NCBI RefSeq assembly: GCF_902459805.1
Contig: NZ_CABPST010000002.1
Span: 496,001-560,000, forward strand
From: Pandoraea bronchicola
Lineage (GTDB): Bacteria; Pseudomonadota; Gammaproteobacteria; Burkholderiales; Burkholderiaceae
DNA: 64,000 bases
Reading direction: 5' to 3'
The position numbers were made by a program, and so were the translations under genes. Every line of letters starts with the position of its first letter. The stretch's first letter is position 1. This document shows positions 1 to 9,911 of the stretch, piece by piece. The notes beneath the pieces were generated by a model. That model was not told the origin of the DNA, did not search any database, and saw nothing but the letters and a program-made list of their open reading frames with translations.

Positions 1-140
1 TCCGATTGCAGCCAGACTTCCATGCCTTCGGGCACATGGTTAGCCACCAGCGTGGGCAAACCGATACCGAGGTTCACGTAAAAGCCGTCTTGCAGCTCGC
101 GCGCCGCGCGCGCAGCCATTTCATCACGATTCCATGCCAT
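1..140 (-). CDS. scoB: 3-oxoacid CoA-transferase subunit B, 5' part (cut by window edge)
   Basis: Small subunit of succinyl-CoA:acetoacetate CoA-transferase, a cytosolic enzyme of ketone-body and acetoacetate use that works as a complex with ScoA. Only the first 46 residues are inside the window; the gene runs off the left edge. The visible part begins [19 protein letters not shown] and reaches the glycine-rich NLGIGLPT typical of the subunit B N-terminus. AAGGAGA lies just upstream of the ATG at 140. It starts 23 nt after the scoA stop, so the two subunits form one transcription unit. Confidence 0.92.
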   Translation of the reverse strand, partial: MAWNRDEMAARAARELQDGFYVNLGIGLPTLVANHVPEGMEVWLQS

Positions 141-163
141 GGTTATCTCCTTGATCTCGGCGC

Positions 164-862
164 TTACTTGGCACGTACCGTGCGCTGTTCGATGCGTTTT
201 TCCGGATGTGCGTTCAGCACGATGCGCTGAACGAAGATACCGGGCAGATGCACGTCGTCCGGGTCGATCGAACCGGTGTCGACCAGCTCTTCGACTTCGA
301 CAATCGTGATCTTGCCGGCCATGGCGGCCATCGGGTTGAAGTTACGGGCGGTGCGATTGAACACGAGGTTGCCGGCACGATCGGCCTTGGCAGCCTTTAC
401 GAGCGCGACATCGGCGCGCAGCGAGCGCTCCATGACGTACGTCTCGCCGTCGAATTCGCGCGTTTCCTTGCCCTCGGCAACCACCGTACCCACGCCCGTC
501 TTCGTGAAGAACGCCGGAATACCCGCACCGCCTGCGCGCAGCTTTTCCGCCAGCGTGCCCTGCGGCGTGAATTCGAGTTCGAGTTCACCGGCCAGATACT
601 GGCGCTCGAATTCCTTGTTCTCACCGACGTAAGAGGAGATCATTTTCTTGATCTGGCGCGTCTCGAGCAGCAGGCCCAAACCAAAGCCATCCACCCCGGC
701 GTTGTTGCTGATGCAGGTGAGCCCCTTGACGCCCGAGTCACGCAGCGCAGCGATCAGGGCCTCAGGAATGCCACACAGGCCGAAGCCACCGACGGCGAGC
801 GTTTGCCCGTCTGCGACGACACCGGCGAGCGCCTCCTTGGCGCTGGCGTATACCTTGTTCAT
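164..862 (-). CDS. scoA: 3-oxoacid CoA-transferase subunit A
   Basis: Large (alpha) subunit of the same CoA-transferase; with ScoB it transfers CoA from succinyl-CoA to acetoacetate in the cytosol. The 232-residue length is normal for the family, and the family I signature [10 protein letters not shown] is at residues 25-34. The C-terminal half holds the conserved [18 protein letters not shown] region. The ATG at 862 has AAAGGGAC upstream. First gene of the scoAB unit. It is divergent from the PAS-LuxR gene across about 230 bp, which makes that regulator a possible but unproven controller. Confidence 0.95.
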   Translation of the reverse strand: MNKVYASAKEALAGVVADGQTLAVGGFGLCGIPEALIAALRDSGVKGLTCISNNAGVDGFGLGLLLETRQIKKMISSYVGENKEFERQYLAGELELEFTPQGTLAEKLRAGGAGIPAFFTKTGVGTVVAEGKETREFDGETYVMERSLRADVALVKAAKADRAGNLVFNRTARNFNPMAAMAGKITIVEVEELVDTGSIDPDDVHLPGIFVQRIVLNAHPEKRIEQRTVRAK

Positions 863-1093
863 CGTTTGTCCCTTTCCCTCGGTTGAGAATTGAAATTATG
901 TCGCGCTCTCGCGCGTTGCGAGGCTTGCGCCACCTCGAAAACCTTCACGGCAACGCACCTCATGCAATCATAGAGCTTACGGTGGCGTGCAAATGGGGCA
1001 CAATACGTGAAATTACATATCTTCCCGCGCACCGGGCCGCAGCCAGCGACGTGTTGCACCGACACGCGGACCGACCGGACCTGCACTTCCCCC

Positions 1094-1639
1094 ATGCCGA
1101 CGTTCGACTACCAGACAGCTTTTCACATCGCGCCAGTCGGCTTGGTCATTTCTCGCCAGCGCATCATCGAGGACTGCAATCGTCAACTCGGCAAGATCTT
1201 CGGCTACGAGTACGAAACCCTTATCGGTCAATCGTTCCAGGTGCTCTATCCATCACCTAAGGAGTTCGAGCGCATTGGCGAGCGCATTCCGCCGATCATG
1301 AGTGCGCAAGGCGTCTACGCCGATGAGCGCATCATGCGCCGCGCCAACGGTGAACTGTTCTGGTGCCACGTGACGGGCCGATCGCTCGACGTACAAGATC
1401 CGCACGCCGCCGGGCTCTGGACCTTCGAAGACATGTCCGCCACGCGCCGCGTCGCCGTGGCGCTGACGGCCCGGGAGCGCGAAATCGCGGCACAACTCGT
1501 GCAAGGCAAAACCAGCAAACAGATCGGCAAGATTCTCGACATCAGTCCGCGCACCGTCGACATCTACCGTGCGCGCCTCATGCAGAAGTACGGCGCAGGC
1601 ACGGCCACCGAACTCGTTCAACGCTTGCTCGGAAACTGA
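1094..1639 (+). CDS. PAS domain LuxR-family transcriptional regulator
   Basis: DNA-binding regulator of 181 residues. A PAS sensor domain covers about residues 8-112 (FHIAPVGLVISRQRIIEDCN, then GYEYETLIGQS) and a LuxR-type helix-turn-helix covers about 122-178 (LTAREREIAAQLVQGKTSKQ, then ISPRTVDIYRARL). There is no receiver domain, so it should sense a small molecule or redox state directly rather than act in a two-component pair. The ATG at 1094 starts the first recognisable PAS sequence; an in-frame GTG at 1007 would add 29 residues that look non-coding, and neither start has a strong Shine-Dalgarno. Divergent from scoAB. Confidence 0.85.
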   Translation: MPTFDYQTAFHIAPVGLVISRQRIIEDCNRQLGKIFGYEYETLIGQSFQVLYPSPKEFERIGERIPPIMSAQGVYADERIMRRANGELFWCHVTGRSLDVQDPHAAGLWTFEDMSATRRVAVALTAREREIAAQLVQGKTSKQIGKILDISPRTVDIYRARLMQKYGAGTATELVQRLLGN

Positions 1640-1699
1640 CCTGAACGAGGGCGCGAGCGTTGCCGCACACCACGTCTCATCGCGCCCCAGTCAGTCATC

Positions 1700-2113
1700 T
1701 CAAGCCAGCAGTGCCCGCACGGCTTCCGGCAGCGGCACCGATTTCTCCTCCTTGTAGTTCACCCAGACGATCTTCGCGCCTCCCTCAGCGACCACCACGT
1801 CCGGCGTATCGGCGCGGCGCAACTCAAAACGCGTGTCGACGCTGCTTCGCCCCGGTGCGCCGACAAACATGCGGCAATCGATGTCGCCCGGGTAGCGCAA
1901 TTGACGCAGGAACGTCATATTCGCATTGATGATGACCGGCCCCTCGCCCGTCGAACTCTCTTCCGACGCGATATTCAGGGATTCCAGCCACGAGATACGC
2001 ACCTGCTCCATGTATCGGAAGTACACGGTGTTGTTGACATGCCCGAAAGCGTCCATATCGCCCCAGCGAATGGGCATGCTCATACGAAAGACTTCTTTAT
2101 ATTCTGCCGACAC
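1700..2113 (-). CDS. Hotdog-fold acyl-CoA thioesterase (4HBT/YbgC type)
   Basis: Small cytosolic thioesterase of 137 residues. The signature RWGDMDAFGHVNN spans residues 16-28, with the catalytic aspartate region of the 4-hydroxybenzoyl-CoA thioesterase family. The substrate cannot be read from sequence. The start is a GTG at 2113 with GGGGA about 8 nt upstream; the next in-frame ATG would remove ten residues before the core fold. It stands alone between the PAS-LuxR gene (convergent, 60 bp) and a TRAP-type binding protein. Confidence 0.85.
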   Translation of the reverse strand: MSAEYKEVFRMSMPIRWGDMDAFGHVNNTVYFRYMEQVRISWLESLNIASEESSTGEGPVIINANMTFLRQLRYPGDIDCRMFVGAPGRSSVDTRFELRRADTPDVVVAEGGAKIVWVNYKEEKSVPLPEAVRALLA

Positions 2114-2295
2114 TGCAAATTCCCCATGTTGAAAATCAACGCCCCGTCGTACGATGACAGGGCGTCATGGGGATAAAGTGTAGCGCTTCAGATGGATCGG
2201 CGTGTGGCACGACGCGGCGATTTAACGGGACTGGCTACCCTTTCAGAATGACATGAGAGTCTGCCTTCGGACATTTCCGAAGCGGCGACACATCA

Positions 2296-3360
2296 CTACC
2301 TGCGCACGCTGATGTCGCTTGGCCTATTGCCGGCGGCATCGTCCCTCACCGCCGCTTCCGCCTTCTCGACCAGATCACGCCCGACAAGCGCCTTCCATTT
2401 CGTATAGACGGGGCGCGTCGCATCGACGAAGCGCTGACGTTGATCCGGCGTGAGTCGCGTGACCTTCACGCCGCGCGCCTCGAGGTCTTCCCACGTGCCG
2501 CGTCCGGTGCTCAGAAGGTCTTCTCGCGCCAGCGTGACTTCAAAGCGTGCCGCTTCCATCGCCGCTTCGCGAACGATGTCGCGATCCTGCGGCGACCAAC
2601 TGTCCCAGACCTGCCGGTTGACCACGAACAGGATGGGATCGGCCACGTAATCCCACACCGTGATGTAACGCTGCCCCAGCGTATCAAGTCGTACGTTGTT
2701 GTAGATCGTGATCGGATTTTCCTGACCATCGATCTTGCGTGTACGTATCGCGCGAATGGCTTCGTTCCATGTCATCTGGGTGGGTACGGCACCCAGCGCC
2801 GTGAAGATGTCATTGAACAGCAACGACCCGACGACACGGAAACGCAGGCCCCGCATGTCCTCCGGCAAGCGAATCGGACGGCGCGAATTGCTCAGTTGCC
2901 GAAAACCATTCTCGCCCCAAGCCAGCGGCACGACGCCCTGCTCTTCCACACGGCGGAACAACTCACGCCCCACGTCACCCTGTGTGAGGGCATCGAGCGA
3001 GCGGTAGCCGCGCAGCAAGAACGGCAGCGAGAAAACGTTGAATTCGGGGATGGCCGAAGACCAGTTGATCGTCGAGCCGACCGCCATGTCGATCACGCCC
3101 TGGCGCAACGCCGAGAATTCGCGTGTCTGATCGCCGCCGACGAGCGCGGCGCCTGGGTGCAACCGTATGTTGATGCGTCCGCGCGTACGCTCGCGCACCA
3201 TGTCCGCCCAGAGCTGTGTGCCTTTGCCCCACGGCGTACCGGCATCGGGCACGATCGACAGCGAATATTCGGCCTTATAGGGTTGCGCGGCCACAGGCAG
3301 CGCGATGACGGCGAGGGCAAGCGCGACTCCGACGAGCCCCCGCCAGCCTTGATTACGCAT
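2296..3360 (-). CDS. TRAP transporter solute-binding protein (DctP family)
   Basis: Periplasmic binding protein for a TRAP (tripartite ATP-independent) importer of organic acids. It has 354 residues, with a signal peptide over about residues 1-25 (hydrophobic LVGVALALAVIALPVAAQ). The mature part has the DctP core, including FRVVGSLLFNDIFTALGAVP and the GQENPITIYNN ligand-loop region. The membrane partners DctQ and DctM are not adjacent on either side, so it must work with proteins encoded elsewhere, or serve as a sensor. The ligand is unknown. Confidence 0.88.
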   Translation of the reverse strand: MRNQGWRGLVGVALALAVIALPVAAQPYKAEYSLSIVPDAGTPWGKGTQLWADMVRERTRGRINIRLHPGAALVGGDQTREFSALRQGVIDMAVGSTINWSSAIPEFNVFSLPFLLRGYRSLDALTQGDVGRELFRRVEEQGVVPLAWGENGFRQLSNSRRPIRLPEDMRGLRFRVVGSLLFNDIFTALGAVPTQMTWNEAIRAIRTRKIDGQENPITIYNNVRLDTLGQRYITVWDYVADPILFVVNRQVWDSWSPQDRDIVREAAMEAARFEVTLAREDLLSTGRGTWEDLEARGVKVTRLTPDQRQRFVDATRPVYTKWKALVGRDLVEKAEAAVRDDAAGNRPSDISVRR

Positions 3361-3539
3361 GGTGTCCTCAAGATGATTCGGGATCCGACGTCAGCACAAC
3401 GCCCTTCACGACCCCGTGAGCATCGGCAAATTATGCGCCCGTCATCACGATGCTGACTGCCTCGGACAATCCCCGATTGCCGCGCGGCGCCCGGCCTGCG
3501 CAATCGCCTGAATCATCACGAAAAGCACGCTGACAAGGC

Positions 3540-4316
3540 TTAAGCAATCGCCAAACCATCGTCGATGGTCATGATCGAGCCGTTGATAAATCTGGAATCG
3601 TCCGATGCCAGAAGGAGAATCACCCCATCAAGATCGCTGGGCTCCCCCACACGCTGACGCGGCAGCATCTGAATCAGCTTGCGACCGGCCTCGGTCTGCC
3701 AGTGCTCATGATTGATCTCGGTGTCGATATAGCCCGGGCACAGCGCGTTGACATTGATATTGAAGCGCCCCCATTCCAATGCCATTGCGCGCGTCATCTG
3801 GATGACCGCCGCTTTGCTGATGCAGTACACGCCGAGCATGGGAATCGCGCGCTGTCCTGCCACCGACGCCACGTTGATGATTCGGTGCTGACGCTGCGGA
3901 TCGCCCTTGGCGCGCCGGATCATGCGCTTGGCGACTTCCTGCGCCACAAAGAAGGCGCCCCGCGTGTTGGTGCCGAGGACATAGTCGTATTCCTGAGGCG
4001 TGACATCGACCAGCCGCTGCTGGGCCGAAACCCCCGAGTTGTTGATCAGAATGTCGATAGCGCCGGCCTCGGTCTCGGCATGCGCCACGCCAGCGCGAAT
4101 GCTGTCGTAGTCGGTCACGTCCAGCGGAACGACGTGTGCCGCACCGCCTTGCGACTCGATCTCCGCACGCAGCTCCTTGAGCCGCTCCACCCGACGGCTG
4201 GCAAGCACCACCTTGGCCCCGGCTTGAGCGAGCACCTTGGCAAACTGCATGCCGAGTCCGCTCGATGCCCCCGTCACCATCGCCACTTTGCCTTCCAGAT
4301 TCAGCGAACGCCCCAT
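3540..4316 (-). CDS. Short-chain dehydrogenase/reductase (SDR)
   Basis: NAD(P)-dependent oxidoreductase of 258 residues with all classical SDR elements: cofactor motif TGASSGLG at 15-22, NNSG at 92-95, catalytic Ser151, and Tyr164/Lys168 in YCISK. The substrate is not evident. The ATG at 4316 has GGGAG upstream and begins right before the Rossmann fold; a longer reading frame to 4361 adds 15 unlikely residues. It is divergent from the ETF-QO gene across 178 bp. It may belong to acyl-CoA metabolism by context (thioesterase and ETF-QO nearby), but that is inference. Confidence 0.88.
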   Translation of the reverse strand: MGRSLNLEGKVAMVTGASSGLGMQFAKVLAQAGAKVVLASRRVERLKELRAEIESQGGAAHVVPLDVTDYDSIRAGVAHAETEAGAIDILINNSGVSAQQRLVDVTPQEYDYVLGTNTRGAFFVAQEVAKRMIRRAKGDPQRQHRIINVASVAGQRAIPMLGVYCISKAAVIQMTRAMALEWGRFNINVNALCPGYIDTEINHEHWQTEAGRKLIQMLPRQRVGEPSDLDGVILLLASDDSRFINGSIMTIDDGLAIA

Positions 4317-4494
4317 CGTTTTCTCCCTCGAGCCCGGACACCCATTGAAAAACGGCACCACCGCGAGGCGCGCCGCTAGAGCTTCTCACCTACCAAACCG
4401 AACGATCGTGCTATTAATATGCGGTTGCGAGGTGTTCTCCATTCCCGGAAAATGGCCGCACCCACGAATTCTAACGTTTATAACAGGAGCATCA

Positions 4495-6165
4495 ATGGAT
4501 CCCAAGCTGCTTGAGCAGTACGGCCCGAGGGAGTCGATGGAGTATGACGTCGTCGTCGTTGGCGGCGGTCCGGCCGGCCTGTCCACGGCTATCCGTTTGA
4601 AGCAACGTGCACAGGAAGCAGGCAAGGAAATTTCCGTTTGCGTGCTGGAAAAAGGCTCGGAAATCGGTGCCCACATCCTGTCGGGTGCGGTCATGGATCC
4701 GCGAGCACTGACCGAACTCATTCCCAACTGGAAGGAACTCGGCGCACCGCTCGACACCCCCGTCGTCGAGGATCGCTTCCTGTTTCTGAACGAGACGGGC
4801 GCTACCCCCACCCCGTCGTGGCTGCTGCCGGCCTGCTTCCAGAATCACGGAAATTACGTGATCAGCCTGGGTAACGTCGTGCGCTGGCTCGGCCAGCAAG
4901 CCGAAGCGCTGGGCGTCGAGATCTTCCCGGGCTTCCCCGCCGCCGAGATCCTGTACGACGAAAATGGCGCGGTCATGGGCGTGGCGACCGGCAACATGGG
5001 CGTTGGCAAGGACGGCGAACCGACCGAGAACTTCCAGCTCGGCATGGAGCTGCATGCCAAGTACACAATCTTCTCGGAAGGTGCCCGTGGCAGCCTTGGC
5101 CGCCAGTTGATGCGCAAGTTCAACCTCGATGAAGGTCGCGATCCGCAGGCTTATGGTCTGGGCATCAAGGAATTGTGGGAGATTGATCCGGCCAAGCACA
5201 AGGAAGGCCTCGTGATCCACACGGCCGGCTGGCCGCTCAATTCGCAGACCTACGGCGGTTCGTTCCTGTATCACTTGCCCAACCATCAGGTCGCCGTGGG
5301 TTTCATCGTCGGTCTCGACTACAGCAATCCGTATCTGTCGCCGTTCGAGGAATTCCAGCGCTACAAGACGCACCCGTCGATCCGTCACTTCCTTGAAGGT
5401 GGCAAGCGCCTCTCATACGGCGCGCGCGCCATTACGGCGGGCGGGCTGCTGGCGCTGCCGAAGCTCGTCTTCAAGGGCGGCGCGCTGGTCGGCTGTGAGG
5501 CGGGTTTCCTCAACGTGAGCCGTATCAAGGGCAGTCACGCCGCCATCAAGAGCGGCATGATGGCCGCCGATGCCGCCTTCGACGCACTGGCCGCTGAGCG
5601 TCAGCGTGATGAACTCGTCGCCTATCCCGCAGCGTTCGAACAATCGTGGCTGCACGAAGAGCTGAACAAGGCCCGCAACTTCAAGCAGTGGTTCAAGAAG
5701 GGGCTGACCGTGGCCACGCTCATGACCGGCATCGAGCAAAAGCTGCTGGGCGGCAAGATGCCCTGGACGATCCACCGCAAGAAGGCCGATCACGAAAGCC
5801 TGCTTCCGGCTGCGCAATGCCAGCCGATCGTCTATCCGAAGCCGGACGGCAAGCTCACGTTCGACCGTCTGTCGTCGGTCTTCATCTCGAACACCAACCA
5901 CGAAGAGAACCAGCCGGCACACTTGACGCTCAAGGATCCCAGCGTGCCGGTCGGCATCAATCTGGCCGAATACGCGGGGCCGGAGCAGCGTTATTGCCCG
6001 GCGGGGGTGTACGAGTTCGTGAAGAACGACGACGACTCCGAACGTCTGCAAATCAACGCGCAGAACTGCGTGCACTGCAAGACGTGCGACATCAAGGACC
6101 CGACGCAGAACATCGTGTGGGTCACGCCGGAAGGCGGTGGCGGGCCGAACTACCCGAACATGTAA
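4495..6165 (+). CDS. etfD: Electron transfer flavoprotein-ubiquinone oxidoreductase
   Basis: Membrane-associated enzyme that passes electrons from ETF (fed by acyl-CoA and amino-acid dehydrogenases) to ubiquinone. It has 556 residues. The FAD-binding GGGPAG is at 23-28, and the C-terminal 4Fe-4S ligands Cys501, Cys525, Cys528 and Cys531 are in YCPAGVYEF and CVHCKTCDIKDP. The start ATG at 4495 has an AGGAG site; in-frame sequence further upstream is not family-like. Single gene followed by a hairpin terminator. Length and all cofactor motifs are complete, so it should be functional. Confidence 0.95.
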   Translation: MDPKLLEQYGPRESMEYDVVVVGGGPAGLSTAIRLKQRAQEAGKEISVCVLEKGSEIGAHILSGAVMDPRALTELIPNWKELGAPLDTPVVEDRFLFLNETGATPTPSWLLPACFQNHGNYVISLGNVVRWLGQQAEALGVEIFPGFPAAEILYDENGAVMGVATGNMGVGKDGEPTENFQLGMELHAKYTIFSEGARGSLGRQLMRKFNLDEGRDPQAYGLGIKELWEIDPAKHKEGLVIHTAGWPLNSQTYGGSFLYHLPNHQVAVGFIVGLDYSNPYLSPFEEFQRYKTHPSIRHFLEGGKRLSYGARAITAGGLLALPKLVFKGGALVGCEAGFLNVSRIKGSHAAIKSGMMAADAAFDALAAERQRDELVAYPAAFEQSWLHEELNKARNFKQWFKKGLTVATLMTGIEQKLLGGKMPWTIHRKKADHESLLPAAQCQPIVYPKPDGKLTFDRLSSVFISNTNHEENQPAHLTLKDPSVPVGINLAEYAGPEQRYCPAGVYEFVKNDDDSERLQINAQNCVHCKTCDIKDPTQNIVWVTPEGGGGPNYPNM

Positions 6166-6175
6166 TGTCGCACTG

Positions 6176-6198
6176 CCGCCGGCTCGTCCGGCGGTTTT
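6176..6198 (+). terminator. Rho-independent terminator after the ETF-QO gene
   Basis: CCGCCGG (6176-6182), a 5-nt loop, CCGGCGG (6188-6194) and then TTTT. It lies 10 nt past the stop of the ETF-QO gene. Confidence 0.7.
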
Positions 6199-6290
6199 CA
6201 TTTGCAGGCAGTCCGCGACACGCGGTCGCGCAACCCGCTGACCGGATCGCGGTCATAGCGACTTCGAATCAACACCATTGGCAAGGAGGC

Positions 6291-6608
6291 ATGATGTCGA
6301 GAACTTCCGTATGGCTGTCGGGTGTCGCGCTGGCGAGCGCCGTTGTGTTGACGTGCGGTGCGGTGCAAGCGAAGTCGGTGTCCTACCTATGTGACAACAC
6401 GCATGTCGCGCTGGTCGTCTATGACGATCACAACCTCGAAGGCAATGTCACCCTGTACTGGATGGGCAAGCGCGAGATTCTCAAGCCAGCGCGAGCGGCA
6501 AGTGGGGAAAAGCATGTCGGCCCCACACTTGCCTGGTGGAGCAAGGGGCCGCAAGGCACGCTCTACACCGCCAGAGACGAACGCCCCATCACCCAGTGCC
6601 GGGAATAG
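6291..6608 (+). CDS. MliC/PliC-like c-type lysozyme inhibitor
   Basis: Small exported protein of 105 residues with a signal peptide ending near AVQA (about residue 25). The mature part fits the MliC fold: an N-terminal Y.C, then V.LYW, a central RAASGEKHVGPTLAWWSKG segment carrying the conserved SG and W.KG, and a C-terminal Cys that can pair with the first. Family members bind and block host or predator c-type lysozyme. There is no proper lipobox, so it looks like the soluble periplasmic PliC form. AGGAGG sits 4 nt before tandem ATGs at 6291/6294. Single gene between two terminators. Confidence 0.8.
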   Translation: MMSRTSVWLSGVALASAVVLTCGAVQAKSVSYLCDNTHVALVVYDDHNLEGNVTLYWMGKREILKPARAASGEKHVGPTLAWWSKGPQGTLYTARDERPITQCRE

Positions 6609-6610
6609 GA

Positions 6611-6650
6611 CATAAAAAAACGCCAGACGATCGGTCTGGCGTTTTTGTTT
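6611..6650. terminator. Bidirectional terminator between MliC-like gene and aroC
   Basis: Perfect 8-bp stem CGCCAGAC/GTCTGGCG with a 5-nt loop at 6621-6641, flanked by a run of A on the left and T on the right. It can end transcripts from both convergent genes. Confidence 0.85.
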
Positions 6651-6710
6651 TGCCCTTGCCTTGACTGATAGCCCCGGGCGGATGCCGCTCGAATCGTCAG
6701 TCCAGCATCT

Positions 6711-7814
6711 TCATTCGGGTGCGCGCGCCGCGATGACGGGTGTATTCACCTGCACGTCGCCGCACTGGGCACGGTGGCGCAGCACATGATCGATCAGTAC
6801 AAGCGCAAGCAACGCTTCGGCAATCGGCGTTGCGCGGATACCCACGCAGGGGTCATGACGACCGAAAGTCTCTACCGTCGACGGCTGCCCCGCGACATCG
6901 ATCGAACGACGCGGCGTGCGAATGCTCGACGTGGGTTTGATCGCGATCGAGACGTCAATGTCCTGCCCTGTGGAAATGCCGCCCAGAACGCCGCCGGCGT
7001 TGTTTCCGACGAAGCCTTCCGGGGTCAGTTCGTCGCCGTGCTCCGTTCCTTTTTGCGTGACGCTACGGAAACCGGCCCCGATCTCCACGCCCTTAACGGC
7101 ATTCAGCCCCATCATCGCGTGGGCAATATCCGCGTCCAGGCGGTCGAACAGCGGCTCGCCCAGCCCAACCGGAACACCGGTCGCCACAACACGCAGCTTC
7201 GCCCCGACGGAGTCCCCGGCCTTGCGAAGATCGTCCATATAGGTTTCGAGCTGCGCCACGACTTCCGCGTTAGCCGCGAAGAACGGATTCTGCGACACCT
7301 GCGACCAGTCGGTTTGCGGAATCTCGACGTCACCGAGCTGCGTCATGCAACCGCGCACTTGCACGCCGTGTCGTTCGGCCAGCCACTTCTTGGCGACAGC
7401 GCCCGCCGCCACGACCGGCGCCGTCAGCCGTGCCGACGAGCGGCCACCGCCGCGATAATCGCGAACGCCGTACTTTTGCAAATAGGTGTAGTCGGCATGT
7501 CCGGGACGGAACGTCCGGACAATGTTGCCGTAGTCTTTGCTGCGCTGATCGGTATTGCGGATGAGCAGCGCAATCGGCGTGCCCGTCGTCACACCTTCGA
7601 ACACCCCTGAGAGGATCTCGACGGCGTCCGGTTCATTACGTTGCGTGACATGACGCGACGTACCGGGACGGCGGCGATCCAACTCCATTTGAATGTCGGC
7701 TTCCGTGAGCGCCATTCCCGGTGGACAACCATCAATGACGCAGCCAATGGCCGGGCCATGCGATTCGCCGAAAGTGGTGACGGTAAACAGGGTTCCAAGC
7801 GTATTGCCAGCCAT
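6711..7814 (-). CDS. aroC: Chorismate synthase
   Basis: Last step of the shikimate pathway: converts 5-enolpyruvylshikimate 3-phosphate to chorismate using reduced FMN, in the cytosol. It has 367 residues (E. coli AroC 361), with all signatures: [10 protein letters not shown] at 15-24, [10 protein letters not shown] in the middle, and GISTGQDI later. Transcribed alone. It is not linked to other aro genes here. The ATG at 7814 starts directly before the conserved N-terminus; the Shine-Dalgarno is weak. Confidence 0.97.
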   Translation of the reverse strand: MAGNTLGTLFTVTTFGESHGPAIGCVIDGCPPGMALTEADIQMELDRRRPGTSRHVTQRNEPDAVEILSGVFEGVTTGTPIALLIRNTDQRSKDYGNIVRTFRPGHADYTYLQKYGVRDYRGGGRSSARLTAPVVAAGAVAKKWLAERHGVQVRGCMTQLGDVEIPQTDWSQVSQNPFFAANAEVVAQLETYMDDLRKAGDSVGAKLRVVATGVPVGLGEPLFDRLDADIAHAMMGLNAVKGVEIGAGFRSVTQKGTEHGDELTPEGFVGNNAGGVLGGISTGQDIDVSIAIKPTSSIRTPRRSIDVAGQPSTVETFGRHDPCVGIRATPIAEALLALVLIDHVLRHRAQCGDVQVNTPVIAARAPE

Positions 7815-7991
7815 ACGGGGATCAGGTTCGGGTGAGACGGGAAAGCCCTATTATGCCAGCGATCCCGCCGCACCGCCCTGCCCTGTGCGGCACACTATGA
7901 CGTCAAACGTTCGAATGACGGCATTTTAGGCGCCATTCGGACGCCGTCTCGGAGAAGTCCGACCGCGCCGGTGCTTCTTCGCAGACCGCAT

Positions 7992-9911
7992 TCAGACCGG
8001 CCATGGGCCACGCAGCTTGACCACCTTGTCGCGCAGCGCCTCCGGCGTGGCCTGAGCCGGCGCGACCGGCTCCCCAATGACGAGCTCCAGTCTGTTCAGG
8101 ATGCCGCGCTTGAATGGCCGCGTCATCGCCGCGCCGCCATGCCGCGAGAAGAAGCTTCCCCACAACCCGCGCAGCGCCATCGGCACGACCGGCACCGGGC
8201 TGCGCTCGATAATGCGCTGTACGCCCTGACGAAACGCCTGCACGTCACCCGACGCCGTAAGTTTCCCTTCAGGGAAGATACACACGACCTCCCCCGCCTC
8301 AAGCGCCTGTGCGATTTGCTCGTAAGCCTTGTTGAGCCCCTCGGCGTCCTCGTGCGCGGGGGCAATCGGGATCGCTCTCACCGTTCGGAAGAACCACGAC
8401 AGCACAGGAATGCGGAAAATCCGATGGTCCATCACGAAGCGAACCGGCCGCCGGATCGACGCACCAATGACCACAGCGTCGGCGAAGCTCACGTGATTGC
8501 AGACCAGCACGCAAGGCCCTTCGTCCGGGATCTGGTCTGCCCCTTTGACCTCGATACGATAGACGGTGTGCAGCAGCATCCACATCACGAAACGAATCAG
8601 GAATTCCGGGAGCAGCGTGTAGAGATAGACCGCGACCAGCGCATTGAGAATGCCGGTGACGAGATACAACTGGTCTATGCTGAACCCGGCTCTCGTAAGC
8701 ACCATCGCCATGAGGGCGGACACGACCATGAACAATGCGTTGAGAATATTGTTCGCGGCGATGATGCGCGCGCGATGCGATGGCTTGCTGCGACTCTGGA
8801 TCAGCGCATACAACGGTACGCTATAGAAACCACCGAACATCGCCAGCAGGAACAGATCTGCCAGAATTCGCCAATGGGCCGGTTGCGAAATGAATTGCCC
8901 GACGCTCTGGAGTGCGGCGCCGCTGGCACCTCCCCGGCTGGCAAAATACAGATCGACGGCAAACACGGTCATGCCGATCGAGCCGAACGGCACCAGTCCG
9001 ATTTCCACCTTACCGGCCGAGAGCCGCTCGCACAGCAGCGATCCGATGCCGATACCGATGGAAAACATGGCGAGCAACAGCGTGACGACATCCGGGTCGG
9101 CACCCAACACGTCATGCGCGAAGTTGAAAAACGATGCGAGAAAAGTCGCGCCGAGGAACCAAAGCCAGGAGATCCCAAGCAGACTCTGGAACACCGCACG
9201 GTCCGCGCGCGCGATGCGCAGATTTCTCCACGTCTCGGTGAACGGATTCCAGTTGATGCGCAGATCCGGCTGAGCCGCAGGCGTTTGCGGCACCCACGTC
9301 GACACCAGCCGGCCCAGCAACGCGAGCCCAAGGCAAACCCCGCCGAGCCAAGGCAGCGACCCCGCCCCCGCGCCAGCAATCTCGCCCCCGATGATCGTGC
9401 CGATCAGAATCGCTACGAACGTGCCCATCTCAACGAGGCCGTTGCCGCCGACCAACTCGTGATTCGCGAGATGCTGCGGCAGATAGGCATACTTCACCGG
9501 CCCGAAGAGCGTGGAGTGCAGCCCCATCAGAAACGTGCACACGAACAGCAGTGGCGCGCTAGCCCAGACGAAGCCGGCCGCGCCTACGGCCATGATGGCG
9601 ATCTCCAGCGACTTGACGAAGCGGATCAGGCGCGCCTTGTCCCACTTGTCGGCAATCTGGCCGCTGGTCGCAGAAAACAGGAGAAACGGCGCAATGAAGA
9701 TGGCCGAAATCAGGAACGCCGCCGTTTTACCGTCGACGTTCTGAAAAAGCGATGCGTGGTAGGTGACAAGCGACGTGAACGCAATCTTGAACACGTTGTC
9801 GTTCATCGCGCCCAGAAACTGCGTCCAAAAGAACGGCGCGAAGCGCCGTTCCTTCAGCAGACGTGATTGGTGGCCCTCGCCGCGTGCCCCGCGCTGGCTG
9901 GCCTCACTCAC
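7992..9911 (-). CDS. MFS transporter fused to 1-acylglycerol-3-phosphate acyltransferase (LplT-PlsC type)
   Basis: Inner-membrane fusion of 639 residues. Residues about 20-410 are an LplT-like major facilitator (FFWTQFLGAMNDNVFKIAF near the N-terminus). Residues about 430-620 are a PlsC-type acyltransferase with the H-x4-D box NHVSFADAV and FPEGKLTASG. The likely role is flipping lysophospholipid inward and re-acylating it. The acyl-ACP synthetase (Aas) domain found as a third module in related proteins is absent: the protein ends soon after the acyltransferase. Start is GTG at 9911, overlapping the CBS-gene stop (GTGA), so translation is coupled. Confidence 0.87.
   Translation of the reverse strand: MSEASQRGARGEGHQSRLLKERRFAPFFWTQFLGAMNDNVFKIAFTSLVTYHASLFQNVDGKTAAFLISAIFIAPFLLFSATSGQIADKWDKARLIRFVKSLEIAIMAVGAAGFVWASAPLLFVCTFLMGLHSTLFGPVKYAYLPQHLANHELVGGNGLVEMGTFVAILIGTIIGGEIAGAGAGSLPWLGGVCLGLALLGRLVSTWVPQTPAAQPDLRINWNPFTETWRNLRIARADRAVFQSLLGISWLWFLGATFLASFFNFAHDVLGADPDVVTLLLAMFSIGIGIGSLLCERLSAGKVEIGLVPFGSIGMTVFAVDLYFASRGGASGAALQSVGQFISQPAHWRILADLFLLAMFGGFYSVPLYALIQSRSKPSHRARIIAANNILNALFMVVSALMAMVLTRAGFSIDQLYLVTGILNALVAVYLYTLLPEFLIRFVMWMLLHTVYRIEVKGADQIPDEGPCVLVCNHVSFADAVVIGASIRRPVRFVMDHRIFRIPVLSWFFRTVRAIPIAPAHEDAEGLNKAYEQIAQALEAGEVVCIFPEGKLTASGDVQAFRQGVQRIIERSPVPVVPMALRGLWGSFFSRHGGAAMTRPFKRGILNRLELVIGEPVAPAQATPEALRDKVVKLRGPWPV

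Noticed and set aside
6291-6608. MliC-like protein as a lipoprotein
   Set aside because: The cysteine in the signal region is preceded by VLT, not a valid lipobox, so a cleaved periplasmic form is more likely.
7971-9866. 631-codon open frame on the plus strand
   Set aside because: Antisense to the MFS-acyltransferase fusion; Arg/His-rich composition of a shadow frame.
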